From the NCBI GenBank assembly GCA_964035015.1, contig OZ036017.1, positions 3,305,053 through 3,369,052 on the forward strand: a stretch of DNA of 64,000 bases. Direction: 5' to 3'. Source of the DNA: Corallium rubrum (lineage: Eukaryota > Cnidaria > Anthozoa > Scleralcyonacea > Coralliidae). The notes under the pieces are model-generated. The model searched no databases. It had not been told where the DNA came from and saw only the letters and a program-made list of their open reading frames with translations. The position numbers and the translations under genes are program-made. Shown in pieces: positions 53,522 to 64,000 of this stretch (the stretch's first letter is position 1; the number at the start of each line of letters is the position of its first letter).

Positions 53522-53593
53522 CGCAAGCTTTTTTTCTTTTTCCTGATGTTTTTTCTCAGCGGCCTCTTGCGTGCTCTTCACTTCATTTACTTT
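53522..53593 (-). CDS. Coiled-coil gene, upstream exon (24 codons)
   Basis: Acceptor TTTACTTTAG, donor GCG/GTTTGT, 72 nt. It encodes KVNEVKSTQEAAEKKHQEKE with a basic end (KKLA). The donor is weak. Same phase and character as the downstream exon, so the two very likely belong to one gene whose other exons lie outside the window or were missed. Confidence 0.5.
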
Positions 53594-54465
53594 CTAAAGT
53601 AAACGAAAAATCAACAAATAAATTCCTAATGCCGCCAGGAGAAAAAAGCGCAAAATGTTAACCCTCACAGAAAGACACTTGGTCGTTGGGTTAGGTTCCA
53701 GAAGGTTTGCTAGATTTTTCTGAGTTTACATTCATTCGACGATCTCTAGCAAACCTCATCCTCAAGGCAAAATAATTTGTGACATTCAAACCCTCGACGG
53801 TGGAGACGTAAACCGACGAACCTCGAAAGAACGACCTACCCATTGCGAAAAAAGACAACTACCGCTTGGCACATCAGTAGCAGAGTTAGACAAGGCAAAA
53901 AAGAAATATTTGCAAGCGAATGGCATTTTTGTCTACCATCTGTCCGGTTTATATTGCAATTGAGAATGTAAATAATGCAAACCTTATTAATGAGAACTAA
54001 CATAACCTAAGGCAAAGAGGTGGTCTGTCTTTACGAATGGGAAAGATCTAATTACAGCTTACCTCCTATAAGGCTTATAGCTGTTATATAGGTATCACAT
54101 TCAAGAGCGCAGTCTCAGTAATCGCTGTTCTTCGCAAAGACAGCTAGACGAACCATTTCAATTTGCCCACCAGCCTCCCCTTTAGCTGACCACCTTTCTG
54201 CTTGTCGTGTATTAGATTCTGCATTATTCTTTGCCTATCTGGCGTTTTATTGCCCTCACCTTAACTGGGCTCAATCATCAGTTTGAATTATGGAAAATAA
54301 TTATATAATTTAATTATGACTTTTTAATAAATGCGGCTGTGGTCCAAGGGGACCATAGCCAATTTATCCCAATTGGTGTATTTCATTTTCCTTTGTGGGT
54401 TGCCCAGTAAACAGAGCTCAGTTAATGCAGTGCTGATATTAGTCAGAGAGACACGGTGGAATAAA
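53594..54465. other. No gene recognised
   Basis: Presumed intron or intergenic DNA upstream of the coiled-coil exons. No element ends or coding signal seen. Confidence 0.4.
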
Positions 54466-54612
54466 ATACAATACAATACAATACAATACAATACAATACA
54501 ATACAATACAATACAATACAATACAATACAATACAATACAATACAATACAATACAATACAATACAATACAATACAATACAATACAATACAATACAATACA
54601 ATACAATACAAT
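54466..54612. repeat. (ATACA)n pentanucleotide array
   Basis: About 29 perfect units. On the minus strand it follows AATAAAGTTTATTG, a poly-A-signal-like end, so it is best read as the tail of the LINE fragment at 54613-54908. Confidence 0.95.
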
Positions 54613-54908
54613 AAACTTTATTTAACGTGGACAAATACACTTAGCTATATTCAGCTAATTTGCAGGTATTGCCACGAAACTAACCTAATCTAAAACATAT
54701 ACAAACTAACAGAGATTATGATCTAAATAATATAAAAAAGATAAAAGAATATAAAAATAATTAAAACTATTAGCAACTATGGTACTTGTAAAATTTGCTC
54801 AATGTCAATATTTTTAAAAACGTTAGAGCTCTCTGCAGATCTTGTCTCCGGAAGGGCATTCCATAACTTGGATGCTTGATACCTCCATGCCTTTAGCCCG
54901 CACGTGGG
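54613..54908 (-). mobile_element. 5'-truncated LINE 3' end with (TTGTA)n tail
   Basis: The minus strand encodes WRYQASKLWNALPETRSAES followed by SNVFKNIDIEQILQVP and stop, the last residues of a LINE ORF2, then a 3' UTR of about 165 bp ending in AATAAA and the pentamer tail. It inserted next to BEL/Pao-like sequence. Confidence 0.7.
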
Positions 54909-55250
54909 GTATTGACCTTCGGGAGTCTCAAGAAAGATCTTAAAACTGTAAGAGAATGTTTTCCTGACGAAATGGAATTACTACAAAGCCTGAACGACAT
55001 GCAGGACGAAAGGACAGAGAATGTATCCGTCAGAAAAAACAAAATAACTGCTGAAAAGGTCAGGCCTTTAATTACCTCATATCCATTCCCAGATAACAAT
55101 GGCATTGTCAGAGTGAGAGGTCGCATGTGTCTCTCGAGCTTGAATTCTGCTAAAAAAAAAAGATCCTTCGCCGAAGGGGCAACACCTTTCACAACTCGTC
55201 CACCATCAACACAAGTAAGCACACCATCAAAGTCGGCAGATTACACATGG
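54909..55250 (+). pseudogene. BEL/Pao-like fossil fragment (region before integrase)
   Basis: NNGIVRVRGRMCLSSLNS resembles the RNase H to integrase junction of BEL/Pao polyproteins. A short, broken and separate piece from the 30-47 kb fossil, now between two LINE fragments. Confidence 0.5.
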
Positions 55251-55259
55251 AACCATCCG

Positions 55260-55710
55260 CACGGTCGAACGCATTTTTGGTGCATATGTAGAAAGTTTTC
55301 GTCTATACAACTCTGAGACGTGGACTCTAACTCAAGCTACGATAACTAAAATCGATGGTCTTTACACCAAAATATGTAAACGATCAAGTCAGAAAGTAGG
55401 AGTAATTTTAAGGCCACGTAACTTAATCCCGACAAAGCCAAGCTCGATCTTTACAAGGCTTCAATACTCCCACATCTCATTTACTGTCATAAGGTTTGGC
55501 ATTTTTGTAAGGTATCTGATAAACGCAAATTAGGAAGGGTTCAGCAACGTGCATTAAGGGCAGTAGCTACTTTAACACTAAGACAGATTCATACGAGGAA
55601 CTGTTAAATAAATCAAAACTCCCCAGTCTCTATAATAGGCGTTTACAAGATATAGCAATTTTGATGTTTAAAGTAAACCCAGAGATCCCAAGGGTAGTGC
55701 AAAGTTTATA
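55260..55710 (+). mobile_element. LINE ORF2 C-terminal fragment
   Basis: Plus-strand remnants: FGAYVESFRLYNSETWTL, then DLYKASILPHLIYCHKVWHF, DKRKLGRVQQRALRAVATL and, in a shifted frame, SLYNRRLQDIAILMFKV. This is the thumb and C-terminal region of a CR1/RTE-type RT. Multiple frameshifts. Confidence 0.6.
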
Positions 55711-56690
55711 ATTCTAGTCAAAGAAACTTCTTTTTGTGTCCGAGACCAGTTCTCCGACACAATGTCAATCATTAGAATTTTGAGAACTAGTCTATGTGAT
55801 TAGAACACGGTTTTCTTACTCTCTGACAAAATTTGTTACACTACAAGGTCTTTGTGTCACACAAACGGCAAAATTTTCGAAGCCCTTGTAGTGTGTCACC
55901 GGCTATCGCGCGTTTCTCACGAAATGCTCGTTTCCATCTTGAAAGCAAAATATAAAAAATTATAGGTCCAATTTAGCATGTGTACCCTAAATTAAAAGCC
56001 TTGCTGGCACTGAAACCCAACAGAATCGACATAGAGTAATAACAGGTGAAGCTGCGTATAGTTGTGAACTAATTAAAACCCCATTCCTTTGGAGTTTGTC
56101 GCTAATAAGCAATAACAACTTTTAACAATTTGTGCACGACTTGACGAGACGTGTAGTTCCAATAGACGAGTAAAATCGTCTGGCGTTTAGAGTTGGTAAA
56201 GTTGTCCAACAACAACAATGCGCGTGAAAGGGTATAAAAGCCTCTTTTGTTTCCCGGTTTGCTGACAATAACAACTTGACGCTCTAGCCTCCAGGAAATT
56301 TTGTAAGCGAACCATAGCGTATCAGAAAAATTCCGCTATTAACACGTATCGTGTGACGACCAGTCGATTGAGACTAAATAAAATTAACCAAAATCGGCCT
56401 AGTAGTTGCGAAGACACACAAGTTTTCGTTGCAATATATTTTCAGGGGAATATTAAAGTTTGCTCTTTATCTAGCCGACGGGTCTATAGTCTGTGTCTAT
56501 ATATTTTGGAAAAACACAGACTATGAACCAGCGGCGCTTTTCGTGTTGTCTGACGTGGTTACTATCAGGAATTTAAGTAGTTCACTGTGATTGGTCATCT
56601 TTGAAATCAAGTCTACTACACGACATTTAATTGGTTAATTTTCCGTTTTAAATGTTTTGTTGTTTACATGCCAGCAAATTTAAAAATTAA
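55711..56690. other. No gene recognised
   Basis: Mixed sequence before the DIRS element. GGTCTATAGTCTGTGT and AACACAGACTATGAACC form a short inverted repeat at about 56481-56530. A block (ATAGACGAGTAAAATCGTCT) is palindrome-like around 56163-56182. Confidence 0.35.
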
Positions 56691-57454
56691 ACGAGACTTA
56701 CTTGTAAGTTGAAGTTTGATTGTAATTCTATGATTTATCAACTGGGAGTGAAGGAGTTGTACGAGAGAGTGCAGCGCATGTGTCAACCAGCCTTAAGAGC
56801 TTACAATTGATCAAGGACATAAATAACAAATTAAGGGTGGGTTAGAAAAGTACAAGCTTTAATGGGAGGGCGTACAACTTCTTCACTCCCAGTTGATAAC
56901 TCATAGAATTACAATGAAACTTCAACTTACAGGTAAGTCTCGCTTAATTTTTAAATTCTATTTCGTCATCAGCTCTGGTCGTTCCAGAGTTGTACGAGAT
57001 TTCAGAGGTGTCCTTGAACAATTGGAAAAATAATAAATTGTCCATGGAATGTAACAATTACAATTAGACACATGAACAAAAGAAACATTTTTGTTACTTT
57101 AAAACAATTTAACAAACAAACAGCCTAAACTGACTGATATAATGTGTAACAGAGAAACTAACTGGGAAGTTAGAAATGTTCAAATTGTCAGGAAACTGAA
57201 TCCAAAATTGCCTTTCCATAATTGAAGTTAGATTCAGATGGCTTGTTGCAAAACCGTTGAAAGGTGCTTTCATTTGACCACCCGTGCAGCAGATGATAAA
57301 ATGTCTTGTATCTTAAAATGGCATCCAGCAAGATGAGACAATGAGGCAGCTCGAGTGCTGTGACTTTTTAACTTAGAGGTGTCTATACCAGAAACTTCCA
57401 ACATAGATTTACACCAGCGAGAGATGGTATCTGTGGATACTGGGCCATGAGGCT

Positions 57455-57982
57455 TTACATACTAATCAGAAGCTGCTGGGAATATCGAAGAGCAGTTGTT
57501 CTCTTCAGATATTCTTTAAGATGTGTTATTGCACAAATACGTTCATTGTGAGGATAAGAAAGAAATTCCAGTGGTTTTACATGTTTGCCTACTTGTGACT
57601 GCTGGATCTTATCAACTATGTAAAATACACACTTTTCATCAGATAAGTCCATGTGTTCTAGTTTTAAATAACTTATTGTCTGACACCTTTGACCACTTAG
57701 AAGACATAACAAAAAGGTTAAACGAACACTAAGGTTTTTTAACTCAAGCTCTGCCACAGACGGCTGCTTACGCAAGTAATCTAATACAATACCTACATCC
57801 CAGATAGATTGATATCTTGGGAATGATGGTTTAAGTTCATAAAGGCCCTTCATAAATCGTTTAACAATAGGTAATTGACCAAATGGGACATTAACATCAT
57901 GCAATTGAAGAAGAGAAGATAAGGCACTTCTGGCTGTATTGATTGAACTATAAGATAAACCAGATTTATATAACATAGACAA
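57455..57982 (-). pseudogene. DIRS fossil: tyrosine recombinase region
   Basis: An N-terminal core-binding-like segment (YSSINTARSALSSLLQLH) and the start of the catalytic domain (LTFLLCLLSGQRCQTISYLK, with the first catalytic Arg in SGQRC) identify a DIRS YR. These enzymes integrate circular DNA without target duplication. Confidence 0.75.
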
Positions 57983-58142
57983 AAAATCAACTGCTACAGT
58001 TGGGGGTGGAGATGTGACATCACAATTTTTCTGCTTACAGCAAATTAACCACTTCTTAACATAAGATTGATACTGATTTTGGGTACCCTCACTCCAAGAT
58101 GCAAGTATGACTTTTATTGAGGCTCGGGAAAAACCCTGAGCT

Positions 58143-59960
58143 TCAAGCTGCTGCCTGACAAATAAGAATTTCCATCTTTCTGTGAAGGGGATGGTATTGA
58201 TTGGGAGATGATGGCAGAATCAACAGGCTCTTTGACGGATTGCATATGACTGGTTCTAAGATCAGAAGGGAGTTTAGAACTGGGTACCATGGCTGGGTTG
58301 GCCAGTTTGGCACTACCAAAATGCCCTTTGCATTGTCCTGGATAATTTTCTGGAGAGCTCTTAGAATACAACTAAAAGGAGGAAAGCAGTAAAAATTTAA
58401 ATTCGACCAAGAAATTGAGAACGCATCAATATAGGCCGCATCAGGATCAGGCCTGAAAGAACAGTACATTTTAAATTGTCTATTCAATCTTGATGCAAAT
58501 AAATCAATTTCTGGTTGAAACAACAGCTGTCTTAGTGCTTTTGTAAGGTGTATAGGGTTAAGCATCCATTCAATATCAATATTGCTAAAATTTCTTGATT
58601 CTTTGTCAGCAATAATGTTTGAGGACCCTGGTAAATGAGCAGCAGTAAGCCATATGGAATTCTCAATGCAGAATTCCCAAATCTTAATTGCAACAGAATG
58701 GCATACATCACTGTGAAAAGCCCCCAAATGATTTGATTAATGACTGGCACTGCAGTGGTATTGTCAACTAATATTTTAACATGTTTATTGGCAATGGAGG
58801 ACTTAAAACACTTTAATGCAAGAAATGCAGCTATTAATTCAAGAACGTTAATATGATGGCTGGCTTCTGAGGCTGACCATCTGCCTCCTGTAGAGATATC
58901 AGCCATAACTGCACCCCACCCCTTGAGTGATGCATCAGAGTATAAGACAGCATCAACTGGAGAATGTCCAATTTTGTTAAAACTCCCCTCAGTATTATTC
59001 AACCACCAGGTAAGTTCTGCTTTAGCCTTTTTTGATATGGACATATAAGCATCAAATTCTCCTTTTGACACTTTAAGTGCCTGAATTTTATCCTTTTCTA
59101 GAAATTTGTAGTACAATGCACCATACATAACCGCAGGTAAACTAGCAACAAGGCATCCAATAAGTTGAGCAACCTGACGAATTTTTATTTGATATGCTTT
59201 GTCTAAGACACATTTAACCAAATCCAGTATTCGATTTACTTTCTCCACAGTTAATCTAATAGTCATAGTGACTGAGTTAATAACAAAAACTAAAATCACA
59301 ATTTGCTGTGTAGGGGCAAATACTGATTTGTTTGGATGACGTACAAGGCCAACATTATCAAATGTTTTCACAGTATTGACTACATTGGTGACACATCCAT
59401 CATACGTGCCATCTTGCAAATAGAAGTTGTCAATGTAGCCACTTATAATATGGTTCAACAACCGAATGTGTGCTAAGATTGGTTTCATTAGCTTTGTAAA
59501 TTTTCTAGGGCATATAGACAAACCATTTGGGAAAGCTGTATATTGAAAAGGTTTTCCCGGGTAGGAAAATCGTAGATATTTCTGGTACGTGGGAGCAATT
59601 TGGAGTTATTAATTCTAATATGGTATTAATTGTCTCCATCTTAAAATAATAGTTTTCAATATAACAATTTAGTTTTTTCAGGTTTAAAATTAACCGCACA
59701 CCACCATCCTTTTTTGGTACTGTGAATATTGGGGAAATAAACTCCCCTGGTTCATGACTACACTCGATTATTACCTCTTTAGTTAAAATATTTCTGATCT
59801 CTTTATCAACTAATTCCTTATGAGCTTTAGCAATTGAATTGGGTGGGTGTGACATTTGAGATGGAGCCGTACATATAAAATCTATAACTTCTCCAGAAAC
59901 TGTTTGCAAAATGGACAGATCTGAAGTCATTTGTTTCCATATATTGTAATAATTGGACAC
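58143..59960 (-). pseudogene. DIRS fossil: reverse transcriptase and RNase H region
   Basis: Recognisable by EIRNILTKEVIIECSHEPGE, FTVPKKDGGVRLILNLKKLN, HIISGYIDNFYLQDGTYDGC, SDASLKGWGAVM (RNase H) and HLPGSSNIIADKESR. The order and motif style match DIRS1-like polyproteins. Broken. Confidence 0.8.
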
Positions 59961-60339
59961 TTTGTTGTGATCTTACTAACAATTGCATTTGTAGCCTTTA
60001 AGTCCTGTAAGACTTTAGGTAGGTCATTACCAAAAAGAAACTTTTCAACTTTGTTGTTTCTGGAACATGCTGACTTAAATTCAGTATTCAAAAAAGGTCG
60101 TTTTGATCTCTGCGTTTATAAGAGAGTTCTTTATTGACATGGCCAATAAGAGCAACAGAGTCCATGAGGGAGGACATAACAGTTTAATAGTCAGGGCTGA
60201 CTTTCTTCTCCCTACTGTTTAATAGCTCGTTCACTGAGAGAACTATGGCACTTGCTACCCTCATTAGGAGATCTTGTAGGGTAGATAATTTTATGTCAGC
60301 ACGTTTAGAATGAGGTTTGAGTTTTCCCAAATCTCAGGG

Positions 60340-61005
60340 TTAATTCGAGGCACAAAACTCTTCACAATTTTTGGGGGTCTTATATTTTTGGGAGAGCTCT
60401 TTTTTCTTCGCAATATCAAAATCCATGGCAACTTTGTTATTTACAAGTTGCGTGAGCTTTTCAGCTACTGGTGGTCCACAGTCCTCTGAAGGACCAAGAG
60501 ACTCACCGATTTCAGTCAACAGACTAGCATTGTCCGCCTCGTCCTCGCCACTAAGTATGCCTTCAAGATCATTATCATTGTCATTTCCATAAAGGCTGAG
60601 TCTATCTTCGTCATTGTCCGAAGGAATATTGTTGTCTACCTGTGAGACAGGGGTTGTTGCTTTCTCTGAAGCTATTTTAGTTGCTTTCTCTGAAGCATTT
60701 GAAACAGGAGCTTGGCTATCTGCTGAGCCATTCTTTGTACGTTTGACAGGAATGCCAGAGGCATTTCCAACACATTCAAGAGCCCGTTTTCTACAACGGG
60801 TACTATTATTATCGGCCACGAGACTCGACAGTAACGTATTTTGTGTGTTCATGTTTTCCTGCATAGCATTTAGTACTTTAAAAAGCATATTAGAATCAAC
60901 TTCTTGACAACTGTTCTCTCCTTGTTTGTCAACAACCACAGTTGGTTGCACATCATCATGGCAACTCTCGTTGTCCGAGTCGCCTGACATCAGTGACATG
61001 TCTGC
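60340..61005 (-). pseudogene. DIRS fossil: gag-like first ORF
   Basis: Starts about MSLMSGDSDNESCHDD near 61000 and is rich in Asp/Ser/Glu (SDNDEDRLSLYGNDNDND). Position and acidic character match the poorly conserved first ORF of DIRS elements; no domain is recognisable. Confidence 0.55.
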
Positions 61006-61255
61006 TACAAGGAAAAAACTACAATATACAACAAATAAATCAGCACTTAGCTTAATCCTTATGTCCTCCTGTTGAGGGAACAACTTTTCTTTGAGAAAGG
61101 ACCACGGGAAACGGTGTAAAGCGGGAAATCTTTGCAACTGGTAAAAAGCTGTTGACTGGTCTTCGCGCACGAAATGCACAACTGGTTGACGCATGCGCTG
61201 CACTCTCTCGTACAACTCTGGAACGACCAGAGTTGATGATGAAATAGAATTATAA

Positions 61256-62206
61256 AGCCAACGGACCCTGTACAGTCCGTTCTGCGCGTTCTGTCCGTTC
61301 AACATTCAGCGCGAACACATACACACCCACTCTATAGACACAACAATATAGTAACAAAACTTGTCGTTCTCATCATTTCTATTCGCCAATTCAGTTCTCA
61401 ACTCAGCGCGAACTATTAGATTCGTGGCAAAGTATGCTATAATTTAAAATCACTTCGGATTGTTGTGCCATGCACCCTGCATTTCCATTGGCTCCAAAGG
61501 CATCATACGCCAACATTCGGTACATTGTCGTTAAACCCGGCATTCTCATTGGCTCCAAAGTTATTCTATTGTGAACTTAAATTACACGCACAACAGCGAT
61601 GTATCTACTAGCGCATGCGCAGTATTTCTCTTCCAGATCATTCCCCGACAAACCTGCAAATTTTCCGGATGAGGGGACTTAGGGTTCCCTGCCAGGGGGG
61701 CTGGTAGTAAAGCTTTAAGTAGGCCAATGAAATTAACATAACTAATAACTCACATAATTTGACCTAATTAGTCAATTAACTCACTGGTCCTGAGTGGTGA
61801 AAGGCAATGCTCTAATTATAGTCATAAAGTATGGTAGTAAAGCTTGAAGTACGCCAATAAAATTAATATTAACAACTCACAAAATTTGACTGAATTAACT
61901 AATAGACTTAAGACAAAATTAAACGATAACAACATTCTATTAAAAAAGTGACAACGTTTCGACGAACCTATAACGTCATTTGCTTCATGGTATTAAGAAA
62001 ATAGTCGGTAAACAAATGCCTTCGAAGTCCGCACGTGTACTTGTTTCTCTCTCCTTATTTTTTAGTAACGCCGTATTCTTAAATGATTTACTGCGAAGGG
62101 CTTTGTTTAAGTTTCGATTGATTTATTGCTGATTATTAAGTCCAAAAGGGAATTCAAATTTGGAAAAATTCTAGCATAAAACATTATACATGCAATTTGT
62201 ATAGGT
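61256..62206. other. No gene recognised; short diverged repeats
   Basis: Two direct repeats: CATTGGCTCCAAAG twice near 61477 and 61546, and a diverged 75-bp tandem pair (GTAGTAAAGCTT(T/G)AAGTA) at 61707-61780 and 61833-61910. GCGCATGCGCA at about 61612 is NRF1-like. Confidence 0.4.
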
Positions 62207-62365
62207 AATAGCATGGTTTCGAGTGCAATTTGGAAAAAACATGCACGAGTGAGGTTTTCAAAGACTATCAAAATTGCACGAGTCCGAAGGACGAGTGCTA
62301 TTTGAGGTCTTTGAAAAACTCAGGAGTGCGTGTTTTTTCCAAATTGCACTCAAAACCATGCTATT
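62207..62365. mobile_element. Foldback MITE
   Basis: 159 bp; arms of about 60 bp, AATAGCATGGTTTCGAGTGC against GCACTCAAAACCATGCTATT, continuing through TTTGGAAAAAACATGC and GAGGTTTTCAAAGAC. The loop is about 40 bp. Non-coding. Confidence 0.8.
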
Positions 62366-62954
62366 GCAAAAGAAATCATGCTATTATTTAATAATAACAT
62401 ACATGAAAAAAATTTAACATGAATAGAATCTTTGCAATCAAAATGCTTTGTGCAAATAACAGACACGAAAAAATTTAATAGGAAGAGCTTTTTTTCTAGT
62501 CAGAAATTATTTTTGTACAAATTTAAAAAAATAAAAAATTTGCACTGTATTTCCTTTTTTCTGCACTGTTTTTCCTCAAAACTGCACTGCTCTCACCCAA
62601 TCATAATTGAGAATTTTTCATGTATATTATTAATATAGTAAAAATCTTTAACATGGACGCATAAATTCAGTGAGATTATTTATTATTATTTACTCATATT
62701 TATACACGGTAGTCAGTTCAGCAAATAAGTATAAAATTGAAAGTTAAAAAATTAAAATGCTGATTTTCACAGCCGTGTTACAAAGAGAAATAGGAATATT
62801 ACATAGAAGGAAAAAAAAAGATAATTAATTATAGTATGCTATATTACAATCATTTTCACTAATTTACACAATGATATTTACTATATTTAAAAACTATGAT
62901 ATATACTAGGAATAAGAATATTTTAATTAGCTATTTAAAAACAGGAAGAAAGCC

Positions 62955-64000
62955 AATACTAAAAATTGTCCAGAACATTAATGTTTGCATCTAAGAAAGT
63001 TGAAAGTTGTTTTTTAAAATTATATAATGTCATATTTGTCTTTAAATCATTATGTAAATAATTCCAGACTTTGGCACCGTAATAACTGAAACTTCTTTTC
63101 ATTTTGGGTTTAGACAAAGTTAATCTGTTATTGTTACTTCTTTCATTACAATGGGGGTAAAATGATTGGCAAAACTAGGAGCCATATTGTTTAATGATGA
63201 GTAATGAGTAATGATTTATTTAACGTCGTTAAACACAGGATGTGGTCGCCCAATCATCCGAGCCAGAGGCTCGTGATTTAAGTGCACGACATAAGCTAAG
63301 ACCTAAGTGTTGATTTAACGGAGGGAGGAAAACCGCAGAACCCTGCGAAAAACCCTCGAAGCACAGGAGACCAACTAAACTCTACTCACATGAAATTCAA
63401 GATCGAGAACGGGGTTATTCCCAGACGGTCACCCATCCAAGTACTAACCCCGTCCAACTGGGCTTAACTACAGCGGTGAGAGTCAGCCGTGCTTCCCGCA
63501 AAATGATTTGAAAATCAAAGTGGCCATCTGCTCAAATATTCGTCGTTTTAAGGTTTTGCAGTTAAGCATTTTCAAAACGTCAGCTGATCTTATTGAATAA
63601 TCAGCATTTGTAATTATTCTACCGGAACGGTTTTGAAGCTTTTGTAGTTTGTCTTGCGTGCTCTTATTTATATTATTCCATACAGGAGCACAATAATCAA
63701 AATGAGGTAAGACAAGTGCATTATAGAAAACAACTATAGCACTTGAATTAACATAAGGCTTGCGTCTTCTTATTAAGCCACTTCCTCTGGAAACCTTTTG
63801 GCTGACGACTTCCACTTGGTTATTTCAACACAGTCTCTCAACAATAATAATTCTAAAACTCTTTGTGGTATTAACACGATTTATTTCGTCTTCACCAATG
63901 GAAAACGCGGGACTGTTAATAATCTGCGACAGGCGTGTTTGAGACCCAATCAACATATACTCAGTTTTATCTATATTTAAAGTAAGCTTATTTGATACTA
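62955..64000 (-). mobile_element. LINE ORF2 3' half, interrupted by a SINE and running off the window
   Basis: Minus strand from the window edge: KLTLNIDKTEYMLIGSQTRL (RT palm end), FYNALVLPHFDYCAPVWNN, DKLQKLQNRSGRIITNADYS, then after the SINE at 63196-63497 MAPSFANHFTPIV, KRSFSYYGAKVWNYLHNDLK and a stop near 62960. Typical CR1/jockey-group C-terminal half. Small frameshifts; its 5' part lies outside. Confidence 0.75.
63196..63497 (-). mobile_element. 5S rRNA-derived SINE (second subfamily) inside a LINE
   Basis: Minus strand from 63497: GGGAAGCACGG, then GTTAAGCCCAGTTGGACGG and GTTAGTACTTGGATGGGTGA of the 5S promoter, the shared module CTTCGAGGGTTTTTCGC, and a different 3' body (GAGCCTCTGGCTCGGATGA) ending in GTTAAATAAATCATTACTC repeats. 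It interrupts the LINE reading frame. No clear target-site duplication. Confidence 0.85.

Larger units (their letters stand above)
56693..61255 (-). mobile_element. DIRS-type tyrosine-recombinase retroelement fossil
   Basis: Minus-strand order: gag-like ORF (60340-61005), reverse transcriptase with RNase H (58143-59960) and tyrosine recombinase (57455-57982), the DIRS arrangement. Inverted terminal repeats include TTGTACGAGAGAGTGCAGCG (56756 on) answered by CGCTGCACTCTCTCGTACAA (61196-61215). An internal complementary region near 56967-57004 repeats the TCTGGTCGTTCCAGAGTTG stretch of the outer right end (about 61209-61235). It looks nearly complete in layout but broken, with roughly half a dozen disruptions. 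Long open stretches suggest a moderate to young age. Confidence 0.8.

Noticed and set aside
54331-54693. Open frames of YNTIQ and CIVLY repeats
   Set aside because: Translations of the (ATACA)n array.

Overview
The window looks like repeat-rich nuclear DNA of an anthozoan cnidarian, most likely a stony coral or sea anemone. This is an inference from content: 5S-rRNA-derived SINEs, CR1-like LINEs, Penelope-like elements with hammerhead motifs, PIF/Harbinger and foldback elements, BEL/Pao and DIRS fossils, and spliced genes with short GT-AG exons. There are no operons, and no rRNA or CRISPR arrays. Few host genes are present and most of those are damaged.

Layout. 1-4.5 kb: paired direct repeats and a Penelope-type terminal repeat. 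4.5-6.1 kb: a Harbinger transposase relic with an internal inversion, then a 5S SINE. 6.3-11.4 kb (minus): a seven-exon gene for a transposase-like protein with an N-terminal Cys-rich module and a C-terminal RING-like finger. 10.7-20.4 kb: an exact tandem array of a 3,404-bp unit, holding exon 1 of that gene and a MYB/SANT-polyQ gene. The copies are joined by a 510-bp piece of LINE reverse transcriptase that matches the intact LINE at 22.8-25.8 kb. 21.9-30.3 kb (plus): a five-exon gene with an atypical homeodomain followed by an HMG-box-like region. Its second intron holds the LINE, a tRNA-like SINE and a foldback element, and its last exon holds a long-TIR element.

30.4-47.5 kb: a BEL/Pao fossil torn apart by nested insertions. 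These are a 5'-truncated LINE, a longer LINE that itself holds a paired-arm element with a 209-bp satellite, and a 3.1-kb TIR element with THAP-like and P2X7-C-like coding remnants that in turn holds a deleted Harbinger. 47.9-51.4 kb: hexanucleotide arrays around a LINE 3' end, a 5'-truncated Penelope-like element, and a second Penelope fragment bounded by inverted 140-bp repeats. Each of those repeats carries a well-formed hammerhead ribozyme candidate. 51.4-54.6 kb: nested MITEs, two exons of a coiled-coil gene, and a LINE tail of (ATACA)n. 54.9-55.7 kb: BEL and LINE scraps. 56.7-61.3 kb (minus): a DIRS element. 62.2-64 kb: a foldback element and a LINE 3' end with a 5S SINE inside it.

The two spliced genes are divergently arranged around the array, with the MYB/polyQ gene between them. 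All three encode DNA-binding or transposase-like proteins. One reading is that they belong to a multi-gene mobile element or a domesticated descendant of one. This is inference and needs a genome-wide check. Exon phases in both spliced genes agree across every junction, but each contains single-base frameshifts, so they are either decaying copies or affected by assembly indels.
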